DNA of 64,000 nt. It comes from Hymenobacter cyanobacteriorum (GTDB taxonomy: Bacteria > Bacteroidota > Bacteroidia > Cytophagales > Hymenobacteraceae). The stretch spans positions 62,001-126,000 of the forward strand of contig NZ_JALBGC010000004.1 in assembly GCF_022631375.1 (NCBI RefSeq), in the 5' to 3' direction. The position numbers were made by a program, and so were the translations under genes. This document shows, piece by piece, positions 18,264 to 25,661 of this stretch (position 1 is the stretch's first letter; each line of letters starts with the position of its first letter). The notes beneath the pieces were generated by a model. The model saw only the letters and a list, made by a program, of their open reading frames with translations. It searched no databases and was not told where the DNA came from.

Positions 18264-19220
18264 TTAGTTCAGGGCGTATTCGGCGGGCTGGGCGTGGCGC
18301 AGCTGCTTGTAGAGCTCGTGCGCGTCGTCGCAGTGAAACAGCTCGGTGCCGGGGTTCATGGTGGCGGCCGTGCCGCAGGCCACGCCCAGGCGGGCGGCTT
18401 CGGCAAAGGTGCGGTCCTGGGCCAGGGCGTGCACGATGCCGGCCACCATGCTGTCGCCGGCGCCCACGGTGCTGCGGCGCAGCACGGCTGGGGCCGGGAT
18501 GTGTTCCTCGCTGTTGTGGGTGATGAGGCAGGCCCCTTCGGCCCCCAGCGACACCACCACGGCCTGGCAGCGGGTGCGGCCAATGAGGCGGCGAGCTGCG
18601 GCGGCCACGGCTGCCCGGTCGAGCTCGGCCACGCCGGCCAGTCGGCTCAATTCGTGCAGGTTGGGCTTGATGAGGTAAGCGCCCGCGTCGACGGCCTGGC
18701 GCAGGGCCGGGCCCGCGGTGTCGACGATGACCTTGGTGCCCACGGCCCGGGCCTGGCGCACCACTTTGGCCAGGAAACCGGGCGGCACGCCGGGCGGCAG
18801 GCTGCCGCTCACCACCAGAAACTTCGGCGGGCTCATAAAGTGGCTCAGCTTTTCGAGCAGCAGGTGCTGCTCGGCGGCGCTAAGGTGGACGCTGGGCAGG
18901 CCGAAGCGGTACTGCTGCTGGGTGGTGGTATCGGTTACTACAAAGTTTTCGCGGGTGGGCATTTTGGTGGGCACCACGGTCTGGGCAATGTGCTCGGCCG
19001 TGAGCAGCTCCTGCAAATGGCTGCCCGTGGGCCCGCCCGCCGGAAACACGGCCACCGATAAGCTGCCCAGCCGGCGCAACCCGCGCGATACGTTGATGCC
19101 GCCGCCCCCCGCCTGAATGACGGGTGCGGTGCAACGCAGTTTATGGTCGGGCACGAGGCCGGCTACCGTGGTGCTTTTGTCCAGGGCCGGGCTTAGGGTG
19201 AGGGTGACGATGGTGGGCAT
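18264..19220 (-). CDS. pfkB: 6-phosphofructokinase II (PfkB family)
   Basis: 318 residues from MPTIVTLTLSPALDKSTTVA; a longer reading to 19484 is not protein-like. Family features are AGGGGINVSRGLRRLGS, AVFPAGGPTG, VSGSLPPGVP, and the C-terminal ATP/anion-hole motif STVGAGDSMVAG with the catalytic Asp. The pattern matches E. coli PfkB closely along its length (for example KLRCTAPVIQAGGGGINV), favouring phosphorylation of fructose 6-phosphate over the tagatose or 1-phosphate branches. It is the first gene before adhP. Operator pair P3 lies about 100 bp upstream of the start codon. PfkB beside Usps also occurs in dormancy/hypoxia regulons of other bacteria. Confidence 0.88.
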   Translation of the reverse strand: MPTIVTLTLSPALDKSTTVAGLVPDHKLRCTAPVIQAGGGGINVSRGLRRLGSLSVAVFPAGGPTGSHLQELLTAEHIAQTVVPTKMPTRENFVVTDTTTQQQYRFGLPSVHLSAAEQHLLLEKLSHFMSPPKFLVVSGSLPPGVPPGFLAKVVRQARAVGTKVIVDTAGPALRQAVDAGAYLIKPNLHELSRLAGVAELDRAAVAAAARRLIGRTRCQAVVVSLGAEGACLITHNSEEHIPAPAVLRRSTVGAGDSMVAGIVHALAQDRTFAEAARLGVACGTAATMNPGTELFHCDDAHELYKQLRHAQPAEYALN

Positions 19221-19313
19221 GGCAGCAAGGGTTTTTGGTGGGAAACGTGTCAGCCGCTGGCCCGCAGCCGGCGGTGCGAGGCTCAAAGGACGAAGCCCGC
19301 CGCCCGCCAAACC

Positions 19314-19349
19314 CTGACGATAATCAGCCGCCGGGCTGATAGATATTAG
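19314..19349. promoter_or_regulatory. Paired 22-bp-spaced operator P3 (pfkB-adhP)
   Basis: CTGACGATAATCAG at 19314 and CTGATAGATATTAG at 19336 start 22 bp apart; each differs from CTGAT-N4-ATCAG at a single position. The proximal dyad is centred about 100 bp before the pfkB start codon (19220) on the minus strand. Confidence 0.75.
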
Positions 19350-19384
19350 GGCGGCACGGGTTGCGGCCCCCGCCGCTGGCCTGC

Positions 19385-20311
19385 CTACGCGGCCCCGGCG
19401 TGCAGCCAGTCGATGCCCGGGCGCAGCCATTGCAGGGTCTGGGCCTCGGCCGAGCCCGGGGCGGGGGTGTGGTGGTGGTACCATTCGGCGCGCGGGGGCA
19501 GGCCCAGCACCAGGCTCTGCGGGCAGCGGCAGGCTGGCTCGGGGCGCTCCATCGTCAGGCTGAACTCGGCGTAGCGGCCGCGCCGCAGCTGCTGCCAGCG
19601 CTTCTCGGGCTCGGCGTAGGGCCGGCCGGCGTTCTGGCTCATCAGCGTGCCGTAGGTGCGGCCGTACACTTCGCCCACGTCCTGCACAAACGCCAGCAGC
19701 TCCTCAAACAGGCCATCGCGGCCTACCTGCAGGCGGTCGAAGTACAGGCCGCCCACGCCGCGGGTTTCGCCCCGGTGGGGCAGGTAAAAATGGGCGTCGG
19801 CCCCGGCCTTGAAGCGCGGGTAGTAGCTGGCGTCGTGCAGGCCGCACATTTCCTGCAGCTGCTGATGAAACCAGCGGGCCTGGGCCACGTCCACGTACGT
19901 CGGGGTCAGGTCGAGGCTGCCGCCAAACCAGGCCTCGCCCGTGGCGGCCTCCACGTAGCGCAGGTGCAGGTGCGCGCCGGGCACCATGGGGCTGCGCGGG
20001 TGCAGGCCCGCCTGCAGGCTGGCCACAAAATAGCGCGGGTCGCGCAGGCGCAGGCGCTGGGCCAGCGGCTTGCTCATCACATCCCACACGGCCGCAAAGG
20101 CCACGCTGCTTTTTTCCAGCACCGCGCCCTGCTCCAGGGTGTGCGTGGTGCCGCCGCCGCCGCCGTGTGCCCATTCTTCGGGCCGAAACCGGTGGCCGCC
20201 CCCGTCGGCTGTTTCCAGCCGGTGGCACAGCCAGTCCTGAAACTGCCGCATCCAGGCTTCGGCCCCGGGGCGCGGCGCAAACGTCAGCGGAAGAATGGTA
20301 TCATATTTCAT
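19385..20311 (-). CDS. hemF: Oxygen-dependent coproporphyrinogen III oxidase (HemF), divergent C-terminus
   Basis: 308 residues. Family blocks are present in order: GVxxS-type start (EKSSVAFAAVW), HPRSPMVPGAHLHLRY with the catalytic-site His, WFGGSLDLTPTY with the conserved Asp, YYPRFKAGADAHFYLPHRGE, RGVGGLYFDRL and RRGRYAEFSL. It performs O2-dependent oxidative decarboxylation in heme synthesis. After RRGRYAEF the usual NLxYDRGTxFGL...RTESILMS stretch is shortened and replaced by SLTMERPEPACRCPQSLVLG, so the C-terminal loop is atypical. It is preceded by a leader of about 318 bp and operator pair P4. A second, standard coproporphyrinogen oxidase elsewhere in the genome would not be surprising. 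Confidence 0.85.
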   Translation of the reverse strand: MKYDTILPLTFAPRPGAEAWMRQFQDWLCHRLETADGGGHRFRPEEWAHGGGGGTTHTLEQGAVLEKSSVAFAAVWDVMSKPLAQRLRLRDPRYFVASLQAGLHPRSPMVPGAHLHLRYVEAATGEAWFGGSLDLTPTYVDVAQARWFHQQLQEMCGLHDASYYPRFKAGADAHFYLPHRGETRGVGGLYFDRLQVGRDGLFEELLAFVQDVGEVYGRTYGTLMSQNAGRPYAEPEKRWQQLRRGRYAEFSLTMERPEPACRCPQSLVLGLPPRAEWYHHHTPAPGSAEAQTLQWLRPGIDWLHAGAA

Positions 20312-20628
20312 GGTTTCGCACGCGGCTGCCCAACTGAAAAACGGCTGCCAGCTTCGCTGAAAGGCGCTTTTTCAGTTGGAAGGGAAGGAAAACTGGTGCC
20401 GGGGCAAGGCGCAATCTGTCCCGGCAGTTCGTTTCGGCAAGCCGCGCAAAAGGCCGGTTAATAGCCTCCGGCGGCTGGAGTAGGTGCGAAAACGAACGGG
20501 TTGGCCCGCCCACGGATGCAGAACCCGCAAGTGTCCTCCGGCAAAGCATTGCTTTCGGCACACACGCAGACAAGCTGAATCAGAAGGGCTTGACAGTTCA
20601 AATCTCCGGCTTATGAGCCGCCGCTGCG
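20312..20628 (-). other. hemF leader region with hairpin
   Basis: This is 317 bp without a convincing gene. On the minus strand it would be the untranslated leader from operator P4 to hemF. A 12-bp perfect inverted repeat (CCAACTGAAAAA at 20330-20341 with its complement at 20368-20379) lies 18-68 bp before the hemF start codon and could act as an attenuator or a translational switch. A 90-codon minus-strand frame (20301-20573) overlaps the hemF start but has no protein-like features. Confidence 0.45.
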
Positions 20629-20664
20629 CTGATGCCCATCAGGTGCCTAGCTGATGCTTATCAG
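20629..20664. promoter_or_regulatory. Paired 22-bp-spaced operator P4 (hemF side), both dyads perfect
   Basis: CTGATGCCCATCAG at 20629 and CTGATGCTTATCAG at 20651 are both exact CTGAT-N4-ATCAG dyads starting 22 bp apart. This is the best pair in the window and defines the consensus. To its right a convergent gene ends at 20751, so the likely target is leftward: hemF, 318 bp away. Confidence 0.8.
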
Positions 20665-20694
20665 GCGCGGTGGGCCACTAGCCCGCATTACCTC

Positions 20695-20728
20695 AAAAAA
20701 AGGGCCGGCAGCGTGCGCTGCCGGCCCT
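20695..20728 (-). terminator. Rho-independent terminator of the Ig-repeat T9SS gene
   Basis: On the minus strand a 13-bp perfect GC stem (20701-20713 with 20716-20728) is followed by seven T (20695-20701 as A on the plus strand), 22 bp after the stop of the gene at 20751. Confidence 0.85.
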
Positions 20729-20750
20729 TCTGGCCACTTCAGAAGCCTGC

Positions 20751-23700
20751 TTAGTGAATCAGGTTCAGGCGGATGGTTTGCGTGCGCTGGGCTGTCACGA
20801 GGCGCACTACGTAAATGCCTTCCTGCAGCAGGCCGCCGCCGATGGGGAAGCTGTAGCGCACGCCGGCCTGGGCTTCGCCGCTGCTCACCCGCACCACTTC
20901 GCGGCCTTTCAGGTCGAACACGGCCAGCTGGTAGCTGGTGGTTTGCGGCAGGGCAAATTCCAGCGTGGTGGTGGCCGGGAAGGGGTTCGGGTAGGCGTGC
21001 AGGGCTTCATCGAGCGAGCTGACGGCTACCGACGCGGCCTCGCCGCCAAGGGCCGGCCGGGCCGCAACGGGGCTGCTGGTACGGGCCACGCGGCAGTTAT
21101 CAAACAGCTCGTTGATGGCCCCGGCGGCGCCGCTGATTTCCGAAGCCGTGGGGTTGCCGCCCGCGTTGGCGTAGGCCACTCCGCCCAGGGCTTTGTTGGC
21201 CAGCGCCAGCAGCGAGCCCACCGTGGGGCTGTTGCCCAGGTAGCTCAGGTTGCCGAGCACTGCCGCCGGCATGGTGCGCACGATGCCGGAGAGGTCGGCC
21301 GGGTCGAGCGAAGTGCAGTTCAGGGTGGCGTACGACTGCATCGACGCCGTCAGGACCACGCCGCTCAAGGTATTATCCAGGCGGGCGTTGAGGGCCAGGG
21401 CCAGGGTCTGCCCAATCAGCACGTTGTTGAACTTGCCGTTTCTCAGCAAGCTGTTGGGCAGGGCGCTGCAGCCGTTGACATTGCCCAGGGTGGTTGGGAA
21501 GGCCGCTGCCGTACCGCCGGCGGGCATTTTGTCGATGATGCACTGCGCCGTGGCCAGGCGGGCCAGGTTGGCCGCGCTGCTGGTGCCGGGCGTGTGCGAG
21601 TACGTCAGGCTCCGGCCGGCGGTGCCCAGCACCACGTCGTTGGTGATGAGCATGTCGGCAATCAGCTGCGTGCGGCGCACGCCGGGGTATTTGCAGATGA
21701 CGCCGTTGCCGTTGCCATAGCCCCCCTGCGTGAGGGTGCAATGCTGCACCGAGCAGCTGTTCACCACCAGGGCTGCCGACTGTGTTGCCGCGTTGCACAG
21801 GCCCGTTACCGTCACGGCGTAGGTGCCGGCATCGGCCAGACCCAGCGCCGCAATGGTATAGCTGGGCCCGTCAGCGCCGCTGATGGGTACCCCGTTTTTC
21901 GCCCAGCTGTAGCTGAAGGGGCCGGTGCCGGAAGCCGTGGTGCTGAACGTGGCGCTGGTGCCATCGCACTGCGTGAGGCTGGTCAGGGCCGTGGCTGCCG
22001 TTGCTTCGCTGATGTTGAGCAACGCACTGCGCTCGGCCGAGCCGCAGGCGCCGCTCACCGTCACGGCGTAGGTGCCCGCATCGGCCGTACTCATGCTGGC
22101 GATGGTGTAGCTGGCATCGGTAGCCCCACTAATGGGCACCCCGTTCCGGGTCCAGCTATATTTGAAAGGCCCGGTGCCGGAGGCGGTGGTTGTGAACGTG
22201 GCACTCGCGCCGGGGCAGCGCGTCAGGTCGACTAAAGCGGTTGCTGCGGCGCGCTCGTTCACGGTCAGGGTAGCGCTGCGCGGGGCTGTGCCGCACGCGC
22301 CGCTGACCGTCACGGCGTAGGTGCCGGCATCGGCCGCGCTCACGCTGGCAATGGTGAAGCTGGCATCGGTGGCGCCGCTGATGGGCATCCCGTTCCGCGT
22401 CCAGGCGTAGGCAAAAGGCCCGGTGCCCGAGGCCGTGGTTGTGAACGTGGCACTGGCGCCGGGGCAGCGCGTCAACCCGCTCAAGGCTGTGGTGGTCGTG
22501 ATATCATTCACTAGCAGCAACGCACTGCGTTCGGCCGACCCGCAGGCGCCGCTTACCGTCACAGTGTAGGTGCCGGCATCGGCCTTGCTTACGCTGGCGA
22601 TGGTGTAGCTGGCATCGGTGGCACCGGCAATGGGCACGCCGTTGAGGGCCCAGACGTAAGCAAAAGGCCCGGTGCCCGAGGCCGTGGTGGCGAATGTGGC
22701 GCTGGCACCGGGGCACAGCGTCAGGTCGGTCAGGGCCGTGGCGGCGGCGTTATCATTCACGGTCAGGGTGGCGCTGCGCGGGGCCGCGCCGCAGGCGCCG
22801 CTCACCGTCACGGCATACGTGCCGGCATCGGCGGCGCTCACGCTGGCAATGGTGTAGCTGGCATCGGTGGCGCCGCTGATGGGCACGCCGTTCCGGGTCC
22901 AGCTATAGCTGAAGGGCCCGGCGCCGGAGGCCGTGGTTGTAAACGTGGCGCTCGCGCCCGGGCAGCGCGTCAGGTCGACTAAAGCGGTGGCCGTTGTGGT
23001 GGGGTTTATCGTTACGGCCTGCTGGCAGTTGTCGCCCGACGTCAGGCCCGACTTCACCGTTACCAATTGAATGCTGTACGACGACGAGGCCGTGACCGTG
23101 ATGGACTGGCCGGTGCCGCTGGTGGGAGAGGCCCCTCCGCCCGTCACGGTCCAGAGGTAGCTGCTCATGCCCGCCGGGCCGGTGAAAGTGAGCGGCGCGC
23201 CAGCGCAGCCGCTGCTGGGCCCGCCGAAGGCGCAAGTGGGCGGCTGGGCCACCGCATCGGCCGAGAGCGACCGGTCCTGGTTGCCGCCGCTGCCGTCCAG
23301 CGAAATCAGCCGCGTGTGGTAGGGCGAGCCGTTGATGTTGACCGCCGAAGTACCCGGGCCCCAGTCGACCTGGCTGCCGATGTGGCCGCCCCAGGCAAAC
23401 ACCACCGTGGGCTGCGTGGTATGAAACGTGATGGCCAGCTGGGTTTCGGCGTGGGCCAGGCTGCGGTTGCCCTGCACCACGTACTGCAGGTTGTCGATGG
23501 TGGTGCCGTTGAACATGGTCATCAGCTCTTTGCCGGCCGCCTGCAGCTGGTAAAAGCTGAAGCTGCTCGGCAGGGCCGGAATCTGGGCGGGCGCGGCAAT
23601 GGGGAACGTTACCACCGAAGGGCTGCTCAAACCCAGGCCATCCAATGGGTTCACGGTTTCGGCCGGGTGGTTGAACTGGCCGTGGGGCAGCAGGTTTTGA

Positions 23701-24059
23701 TAGTGGGTAATGAAATCGAGGGCGTTTTTGCTGCCATCGCGCACATCCCAACCAATGATAACCGTGTGCGCCCCGGCCGTTAAATTGGTGATTACCATCC
23801 GGTAGGCAATGGAATGGCCTTCGAGGAAGTGGGCCTGCTGGGCGCCTGCGTTGCCGTTTACCCAGTCGGGCGGCACCTGTGGGCTGGCGTAGGAGCCGTT
23901 GCGAATCTGGTCGAGGTTGGCCGCCGCGTTTTGCGCCCCGGCGGGCCGGGCCGCGGCCAGCAACAGCAGAAAAAGAAGCGCCACCAGCGGGCCGGAGCTA
24001 CCCCCGACAGCCGAGCGCGGGGCCGTAGCCCCACCGAAACAGTACCATAAATTTTTCAT
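20751..24059 (-). CDS. Secreted T9SS-sorted protein with five Ig-like repeats
   Basis: 1102 residues from MKNLWYCFGGATAPRSA, giving a signal peptide (PLVALLFLLLLAAARPAGAQ); an in-frame start at 24149 would hide it. The N-terminal 280 residues look like a lectin-like or adhesion module. Then come a PKD/Ig-type segment and five Ig-like repeats of about 82 residues with the recurring CPGASATFTTTASG, SWTRNGVPISGATDASYTI and DAGTYAVTVSGACG. A Cys-containing domain of about 200 residues follows, then the T9SS type-A tail (YPNPFPATTTLEF ... GIYVVRL). It should be exported across the outer membrane and attached to the surface or released. The repeats are near-identical at DNA level with a period of about 246 bp. 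Confidence 0.85.
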   Translation of the reverse strand: MKNLWYCFGGATAPRSAVGGSSGPLVALLFLLLLAAARPAGAQNAAANLDQIRNGSYASPQVPPDWVNGNAGAQQAHFLEGHSIAYRMVITNLTAGAHTVIIGWDVRDGSKNALDFITHYQNLLPHGQFNHPAETVNPLDGLGLSSPSVVTFPIAAPAQIPALPSSFSFYQLQAAGKELMTMFNGTTIDNLQYVVQGNRSLAHAETQLAITFHTTQPTVVFAWGGHIGSQVDWGPGTSAVNINGSPYHTRLISLDGSGGNQDRSLSADAVAQPPTCAFGGPSSGCAGAPLTFTGPAGMSSYLWTVTGGGASPTSGTGQSITVTASSSYSIQLVTVKSGLTSGDNCQQAVTINPTTTATALVDLTRCPGASATFTTTASGAGPFSYSWTRNGVPISGATDASYTIASVSAADAGTYAVTVSGACGAAPRSATLTVNDNAAATALTDLTLCPGASATFATTASGTGPFAYVWALNGVPIAGATDASYTIASVSKADAGTYTVTVSGACGSAERSALLLVNDITTTTALSGLTRCPGASATFTTTASGTGPFAYAWTRNGMPISGATDASFTIASVSAADAGTYAVTVSGACGTAPRSATLTVNERAAATALVDLTRCPGASATFTTTASGTGPFKYSWTRNGVPISGATDASYTIASMSTADAGTYAVTVSGACGSAERSALLNISEATAATALTSLTQCDGTSATFSTTASGTGPFSYSWAKNGVPISGADGPSYTIAALGLADAGTYAVTVTGLCNAATQSAALVVNSCSVQHCTLTQGGYGNGNGVICKYPGVRRTQLIADMLITNDVVLGTAGRSLTYSHTPGTSSAANLARLATAQCIIDKMPAGGTAAAFPTTLGNVNGCSALPNSLLRNGKFNNVLIGQTLALALNARLDNTLSGVVLTASMQSYATLNCTSLDPADLSGIVRTMPAAVLGNLSYLGNSPTVGSLLALANKALGGVAYANAGGNPTASEISGAAGAINELFDNCRVARTSSPVAARPALGGEAASVAVSSLDEALHAYPNPFPATTTLEFALPQTTSYQLAVFDLKGREVVRVSSGEAQAGVRYSFPIGGGLLQEGIYVVRLVTAQRTQTIRLNLIH
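21790..23000 (-). repeat. Five tandem in-gene repeats, about 246 bp each
   Basis: The DNA encoding the Ig-like repeats recurs with a period of about 246 bp; the block encoding CPGASATF (CGGGGCAGCGCGTCA on the plus strand) appears near 22213, 22459 and 22959, with a variant near 22709. Such direct repeats can expand or contract by recombination, changing the number of Ig domains. Confidence 0.75.
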
Positions 24060-24537
24060 GAGCGTAAGAATTTGCAGGAAAAAAGGCGTTGTTGGCGGAA
24101 GGCATGGGGCTGGTAGCGGGAGGAGTGGTAGCAAAACCAGAATGAGCACACGGGGCCGGTAGCAGCGGTCAATAGCCGGCTACCCTGCCCGAATGGAGAG
24201 CAATTGCATAGGCGTAGGATTGAGAATGGATGGAACGCACCGCGCGGGGCCATGCGGGCCGGAGCGGCTTAGCGCCGCCACCCGGTTGCTACCGCGTTAG
24301 CCAGGCAAAACCGGCCGGCGCGTATCGGCCCGGCTGGGGTGGCACATCAGGCAAAGGCATCGCTTTTCCATCGTGAATCGTTTTTTTGACGCTTACCAAA
24401 CCCCGTCAGTTGGTTGCCGGAGGGCTGGCTGTAGCACCAGGCCGGGCCCCCACACCGCCCACCGCTCAGCCAGGAAGCCGGCCGGGGCGTGGGGTTTGAC
24501 TCATTTTCAAAGCTCCGCTTTTTCCGCCCGCCCGCCC
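24060..24537. other. Gene-free region between operator P5 and the Ig-repeat gene
   Basis: This is 478 bp in which no convincing gene is seen on either strand; only frames of under about 90 codons with arginine/proline-rich translations occur. It separates operator pair P5 from the nearest leftward start codon (24059). It could be a long leader or hold an unrecognised small RNA. Confidence 0.35.
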
Positions 24538-24573
24538 CTGATGCGCATCATCCGGGGAGTTGATTGTGCTCAT
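24538..24573. promoter_or_regulatory. Paired 22-bp-spaced operator P5 (target unclear)
   Basis: CTGATGCGCATCAT at 24538 and TTGATTGTGCTCAT at 24560 start 22 bp apart and both keep the TGA-N6-TCA core. The pair lies just downstream of the response regulator stop (24609) and 479 bp upstream of the Ig-repeat T9SS gene, with no gene between. Confidence 0.65.
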
Positions 24574-24608
24574 TCCCTCGGGCTGCTGGTCAGCCCGTCC
24601 CTGGCCCG

Positions 24609-25661
24609 CTACCAGTTGGGCTGGCACAGCTTGTCGGCCCGCAGCACCTGAATGCTTTTGGGCGTGAGCTCAATCAGGCCATCGGCTTTGAACTCGCTCA
24701 GGGTCCGAATCAGCGACTCCGGGGTGGTGCCCACCACGGCGGCCAGGTCGTCGCGCGAGAACTGGATGCCGGCCGGCTCGTCCCCGCCCTGCTCGTGCAG
24801 GCGCAGCAGCGTGCTGGCCACCCGGCGGCGCAGCGAGTCGTAGGCCATGCCCAGCAGCTGCTGCTCGCGGTCCTCTACCTGGCCGGCCAGCAGGCGCACA
24901 AACTGCTGCCCCACGGCCGGGTGGCGGTGCAGCAGCAGCTCAAAGTCTTCCTGCGGAATGTAGAGCAGGGCCGCGTCGTCGAGCACCACGGCCGTGTCGG
25001 TGTGCGGGCGCTGCTGCAGCAGCGGCAGGTAGCCAAAAAACTCGCCCGGCCCATACACGCCCGTAATCAGCTCCTTGCCGTTGGCGGTGCGGCGCACGGT
25101 TTTCACGCGGCCGCTTTGCACGAAGTACAGCCGGGTGGCCTCGTCGCCCTCGGCGTAGAGCACCTGCTTGCGGGCCAGCAGGTGCGGCCGGCGGTCGGTG
25201 GTGAGGCCGTGCAGGCTGCCCACGGCGGTGGCATCGTCCAGAAACGCGGGCAGGCCGCCGGGCTGGTGCAGGTCGTAGTGGGGCTGCAGCTGGCGGAAGC
25301 GGCTCAGGCGGCTGCGGATGGCCGTGAGCAGCTCGGTTTCCTCGAAGGGCTTGGTGAGGTAGTCGTCGGCGCCCAGCTCCATGCCGCGGCGCTGGTCGGC
25401 GCGCTCGGTGCGGGCCGTGAGGAAGATGAAGGGCACGCCCGCCAGCTGCGGGTGCTGGTTGAAGATGTGCAGCACGCCGTAGCCGTCGAGCACGGGCATC
25501 ATGATATCGCACACCACCAAATCGGGCGTGGTCAGCAGGGCTTTTTCGACGCCCACTTTGCCGTTTTCGGCGGTGTGCACGTCGTAGCCGGCCAGCTCCA
25601 GAATCTCGGCCGTGTTTTCGCGCACGATGTCGCTGTCTTCAATCAGCAGAATGCTTTTCAT
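24609..25661 (-). CDS. Response regulator: receiver + cNMP-like + Crp/Fnr HTH
   Basis: 350 residues from MKSILLIEDSDIV. The receiver domain (1-120) is intact, with acidic pocket E8/D9, phospho-acceptor D52 in VVCDIMMP, T82 and K104. A cyclic-nucleotide-binding-like domain (about 150-260) lacks the CRP Glu and Arg that hold cAMP (FGYLPLLQQRPHTDTA), so cAMP is probably not the ligand. No Cys set for an FeS cluster is seen. The C-terminal winged helix (300-345) has the recognition helix TTPESLIRTLSEF; E315 and R319 match CRP E181/R185 and FNR E209/R213, which read TGA. Its start overlaps the kinase by 23 bp. It is the best candidate to bind the eight paired dyads. Confidence 0.88.
   Translation of the reverse strand: MKSILLIEDSDIVRENTAEILELAGYDVHTAENGKVGVEKALLTTPDLVVCDIMMPVLDGYGVLHIFNQHPQLAGVPFIFLTARTERADQRRGMELGADDYLTKPFEETELLTAIRSRLSRFRQLQPHYDLHQPGGLPAFLDDATAVGSLHGLTTDRRPHLLARKQVLYAEGDEATRLYFVQSGRVKTVRRTANGKELITGVYGPGEFFGYLPLLQQRPHTDTAVVLDDAALLYIPQEDFELLLHRHPAVGQQFVRLLAGQVEDREQQLLGMAYDSLRRRVASTLLRLHEQGGDEPAGIQFSRDDLAAVVGTTPESLIRTLSEFKADGLIELTPKSIQVLRADKLCQPNW

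Noticed and set aside
20301..20573. 90-codon minus-strand frame in the hemF leader
   Set aside because: Arg/Pro-rich, no protein-like features, overlaps the hemF start; kept only as a note in the leader entry.
21790..23000. CRISPR-like periodic repeat
   Set aside because: The period is about 246 bp, the repeats are coding Ig domains in frame, and no cas gene is present.
24496..24511. TTGACTCATTTTCA as a third dyad upstream of P5
   Set aside because: The half-sites are separated by 7 rather than 6 bases and it is not in 22-bp register with the pair.
24373..24651. 92-codon plus-strand frame near operator P5
   Set aside because: Low-complexity Arg/Ser composition, runs through the operator pair and into the regulator gene end.
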